A stretch of 64,000 nt of DNA from Chitinophaga alhagiae (GTDB lineage Bacteria > Bacteroidota > Bacteroidia > Chitinophagales > Chitinophagaceae), in contig NZ_QXMH01000003.1 in NCBI RefSeq assembly GCF_003568665.1, positions 717,772-781,771 of the forward strand, written 5' to 3'. How positions within the stretch are numbered: position 1 is the stretch's first letter; the number at the start of each line of letters is the position of its first letter. Positions 62,314 to 64,000 of the stretch are shown piece by piece. The translations under genes were made by a program, and so were the position numbers. Below the pieces are notes generated by a model. The model searched no databases and was not told the origin of the DNA. It worked only from the letters and a program-made list of their open reading frames with translations.

Positions 62314-63435
62314 TTATTTACAGTGCAATACGTTGTTTTCCCAATACATTTTCACCAGCCCCGTTTCATTGATCTGATCTACCACCTCCTGCACAGGCCG
62401 GTTGCGGAACAGCTTGATACGGAATACTTTCCCCGCCACATCCGCATTGTCCATCACCACCTTCACATCATACCAGCGCTCCACCATAGCCGCAATTTCC
62501 CGCATAGGGCTTTCCTCGAAATAATACACCCCCCGCCGCCAGGTGATCAGGTCATTGTCAAAAGGCTGCACCTTTATCTGCTCTTCTCCCCGTACCACGG
62601 CTTCCGTACCAGGCTTCAGCTCCACCTGGCGCTCTTCGGCCGCTACGGCCACTTTGCCGTTTACCAGCGATGTAGTGATAATACCCTGGTTATAGGCGTT
62701 CACATTGAACTCGGTGCCCAGCACGGTAATGTGCGTATTGCTGGTGTGTACAATGAAAGGCTTCCCCGCATCGGGCGCTACCTTGAAGTATGCTTCGCCC
62801 TTGATATATACCTCGCGTTTTGTTTCGTTAAAATGGAAGGGGAACTTGATCTCTGAAATACTGTTGAGCCATACCAGGGTGCCGTCTGCCAGCTTCACCT
62901 GGAAGTCCAGCCTGGGGGGCACCGTGAGCGTATTCCAGCCGCTGCCATCTCCCTCGCCGTTGTACTCCAGCTGGCGGTTGTTGGCGGTTAACGTGGCGTT
63001 ATCTATGGTAATGGTCTGGCGGCCGCTGTCATTCAGCGCTATCCGCTGGCCGTTGGCCAGCTTCAGGGTTACACCGGCCGCACCGCCCTCCCCGGCCGCT
63101 ATTTCCGGCCCGGCGGCCGCACCGGGAGACAATATGTACCAGGCCGCCCCGGCCACCAGCAGCAGCACGGTTACCGCGCCGGCCAGCATGTTGCGGCGCT
63201 TCCGCTGCCGTACCAGCGCAGCCTCATGCTGGATGAGGTCATAACTCTTTTCCACGTCAAAATGCTCCATGGCCTCCAGGGCTTCTTCTTTCGGCACCGC
63301 ATTCCGCACTTCTTCCCGCAGGCTGCGGGCCTCCTCACTGGCAGCCAGCAGGGCATTCAGCCGCTCCTGCTCTTCAGGCGAGAGAAGACCGTAATGTTCC
63401 TTGAGAATAAGTTCCTGAATTTCTTCGTGGTCCAT
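62314..63435 (-). CDS. FecR-family anti-sigma factor
   Basis: The product is 373 residues. The cytoplasmic N-terminus (MDHEEIQELILKEHYGLLSP) should bind sigma. One transmembrane helix is near residues 84-104 (MLAGAVTVLLLVAGAAWYIL). The periplasmic FecR domain covers about 140-270 (FQVKLADGTLVWLNSISEIK). A DUF4974-type end is present (RPVQEVVDQINETGLVKMYW). It is GC-rich, like the N-terminal STN part of the neighbouring SusC, with which it probably interacts. Its cognate sigma could be the one at 61261-61854, though the order is the reverse of the usual sigma-FecR-SusC. Confidence 0.93.
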   Translation of the reverse strand: MDHEEIQELILKEHYGLLSPEEQERLNALLAASEEARSLREEVRNAVPKEEALEAMEHFDVEKSYDLIQHEAALVRQRKRRNMLAGAVTVLLLVAGAAWYILSPGAAAGPEIAAGEGGAAGVTLKLANGQRIALNDSGRQTITIDNATLTANNRQLEYNGEGDGSGWNTLTVPPRLDFQVKLADGTLVWLNSISEIKFPFHFNETKREVYIKGEAYFKVAPDAGKPFIVHTSNTHITVLGTEFNVNAYNQGIITTSLVNGKVAVAAEERQVELKPGTEAVVRGEEQIKVQPFDNDLITWRRGVYYFEESPMREIAAMVERWYDVKVVMDNADVAGKVFRIKLFRNRPVQEVVDQINETGLVKMYWENNVLHCK

Positions 63436-63778
63436 AAGTTAGGCGCTTCTGTACTATGACGCTATTTTTATATGCTCAGGGTGAACGGCAAAGGAAAGTC
63501 TTTTTTTATATCAACGGTCAAATTGCATAAAAAATTATGACACACCTGTTTGCATAACAGGTAGCAAGATATTGAAACAGAATCAATTATTGAATGCCCG
63601 CAAATTTGTTTGTTAGCAGAGGACCGTAACGCCGCGGGGGGGCCGCTACGAAAGTTTTCACCTGTCCGACCGCATTTTTTCCAGGGTGCATAACAGGGCA
63701 ATGGCGATTGTTCTCATGCTGATATTTTAATTAGGTAACTATATACTTGTTAAACCCATAGTTTAAATATGGGGGAAA
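63436..63778. other. FecR upstream region with a small hairpin
   Basis: ACCTGTT and AACAGGT (63544-63550, 63556-63562) form a short palindrome 109 bp upstream of FecR. A 19-codon minus-strand ORF (MRTIAIALLCTLEKMRSDR, from about 63717) has no clear support as a gene. Nothing else was recognised. Confidence 0.35.
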
Positions 63779-64000
63779 TTACGGCAATTCATTTCCATAA
63801 GGCAAAATATCATTAGGGGTGAGATTTAAGGCTATCATAAGCCTAATAATTGTGGTTATTTGAAGGTTTGATTCGCCTTTTTCAAGTTTTTGTACCTGAT
63901 TATATTCCATACCTGCAATCAAGGCTAGTTTTCTTTGGCTTAATCCTTGCTTGGTTCTGGCTTCTTTAAACTTGGTAGCTAAAGCGTCTAAAATCTGCTT
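63779..64000 (-). CDS. XRE-family helix-turn-helix regulator, C-terminal part, cut by window edge
   Basis: The last 73 codons and stop of a minus-strand gene enter from the right edge. The HTH_3 fold is clear: KEARTKQGLSQRKLALIAGM, then EYNQVQKLEKGESNLQITTI and LNLTPNDILPYG. This is a Cro/CI-type DNA-binding domain that fills nearly all of the visible part, so the protein is probably small. It is AT-rich, unlike FecR. The start lies outside the window. Target unknown. Confidence 0.85.
   Translation of the reverse strand, partial: KQILDALATKFKEARTKQGLSQRKLALIAGMEYNQVQKLEKGESNLQITTIIRLMIALNLTPNDILPYGNELP

Noticed and set aside
63468..63701. 77-codon minus-strand ORF upstream of FecR
   Set aside because: Cysteine-rich random-looking translation, no ribosome-binding context recognised and no family resemblance.

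Overview
The window looks like chromosomal DNA of a Bacteroidota bacterium, most probably a Chitinophaga-like member of the Chitinophagaceae. The evidence is four SusC genes (one cut by the left edge), three SusD genes, ECF sigma/FecR pairs, a LytTR two-component system, type IX secretion (T9SS) C-terminal domains, DUF4369/TlpA proteins and Bacteroidota-type promoters (TTTG, about 20 bp, TAnnTTTG). Most genes are GC-rich. Two blocks are visibly AT-richer: about 27.9-34.4 kb and about 50.4-60.4 kb. No tRNA, rRNA or CRISPR array was seen.

Left part (1-17 kb). A SusC gene runs off the left edge and has a pair of perfect LacI-type operators upstream. A large MscS channel, an exported amidohydrolase and a Tet-type MFS transporter follow. 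Next is a compact minus-strand polysaccharide utilisation locus (PUL): ECF sigma, FecR anti-sigma, SusC, SusD, GH29 alpha-L-fucosidase and a formylglycine-type sulfatase. It probably handles a sulfated, fucosylated glycan. A D-lactate-dehydrogenase-like gene lies directly upstream of the sigma gene.

Centre (17-44.4 kb). A long minus-strand PUL faces an AraC regulator. In transcription order it has a giant NHL/Ig surface protein, SusC, SusD, a second giant NHL/Ig protein, a DUF4091/GH123-like protein, an operon relic, an SGNH esterase, a second DUF4091/GH123-like protein, D-lyxose/mannose isomerase, BNR sialidase-like protein, GH20 hexosaminidase, ACS-type MFS transporter, PhyH dioxygenase and GH5. 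The block from the second NHL gene to the relic (about 6.5 kb) is bracketed by a 51-bp direct repeat of the susD 3' end. It carries a copy of the NHL promoter and ends in a truncated isomerase start, so it looks like a recombination-driven insertion or partial operon duplication. Both NHL proteins have three six-bladed NHL units, and in each gene units 2 and 3 are nearly identical DNA repeats with the same 1251-bp period.

Right part (44.4-64 kb). A histidine kinase/LytTR regulator/outer-membrane beta-barrel operon and a seven-heme cytochrome come first. The AT-rich block follows: two TlpA-type thioredoxins, two decayed IS256-family remnants, a MauE/DoxX-like membrane protein, a small exported six-cysteine protein, SusD and most of a SusC gene. 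This SusC is mosaic. Its N-terminal STN and carboxypeptidase-like signalling part is GC-rich like the chromosome, while its plug and barrel are AT-rich like the island. An ECF sigma gene, a FecR gene in unusual order with a terminator between them, and a partial XRE regulator end the window.

The best candidates for new biology are the twin repeat-homogenised NHL/Ig surface proteins with duplicated promoters, the 6.5-kb insertion between 51-bp repeats, the MauE/TlpA/Cys-rich/SusCD module, and the receptor-swapped SusC.
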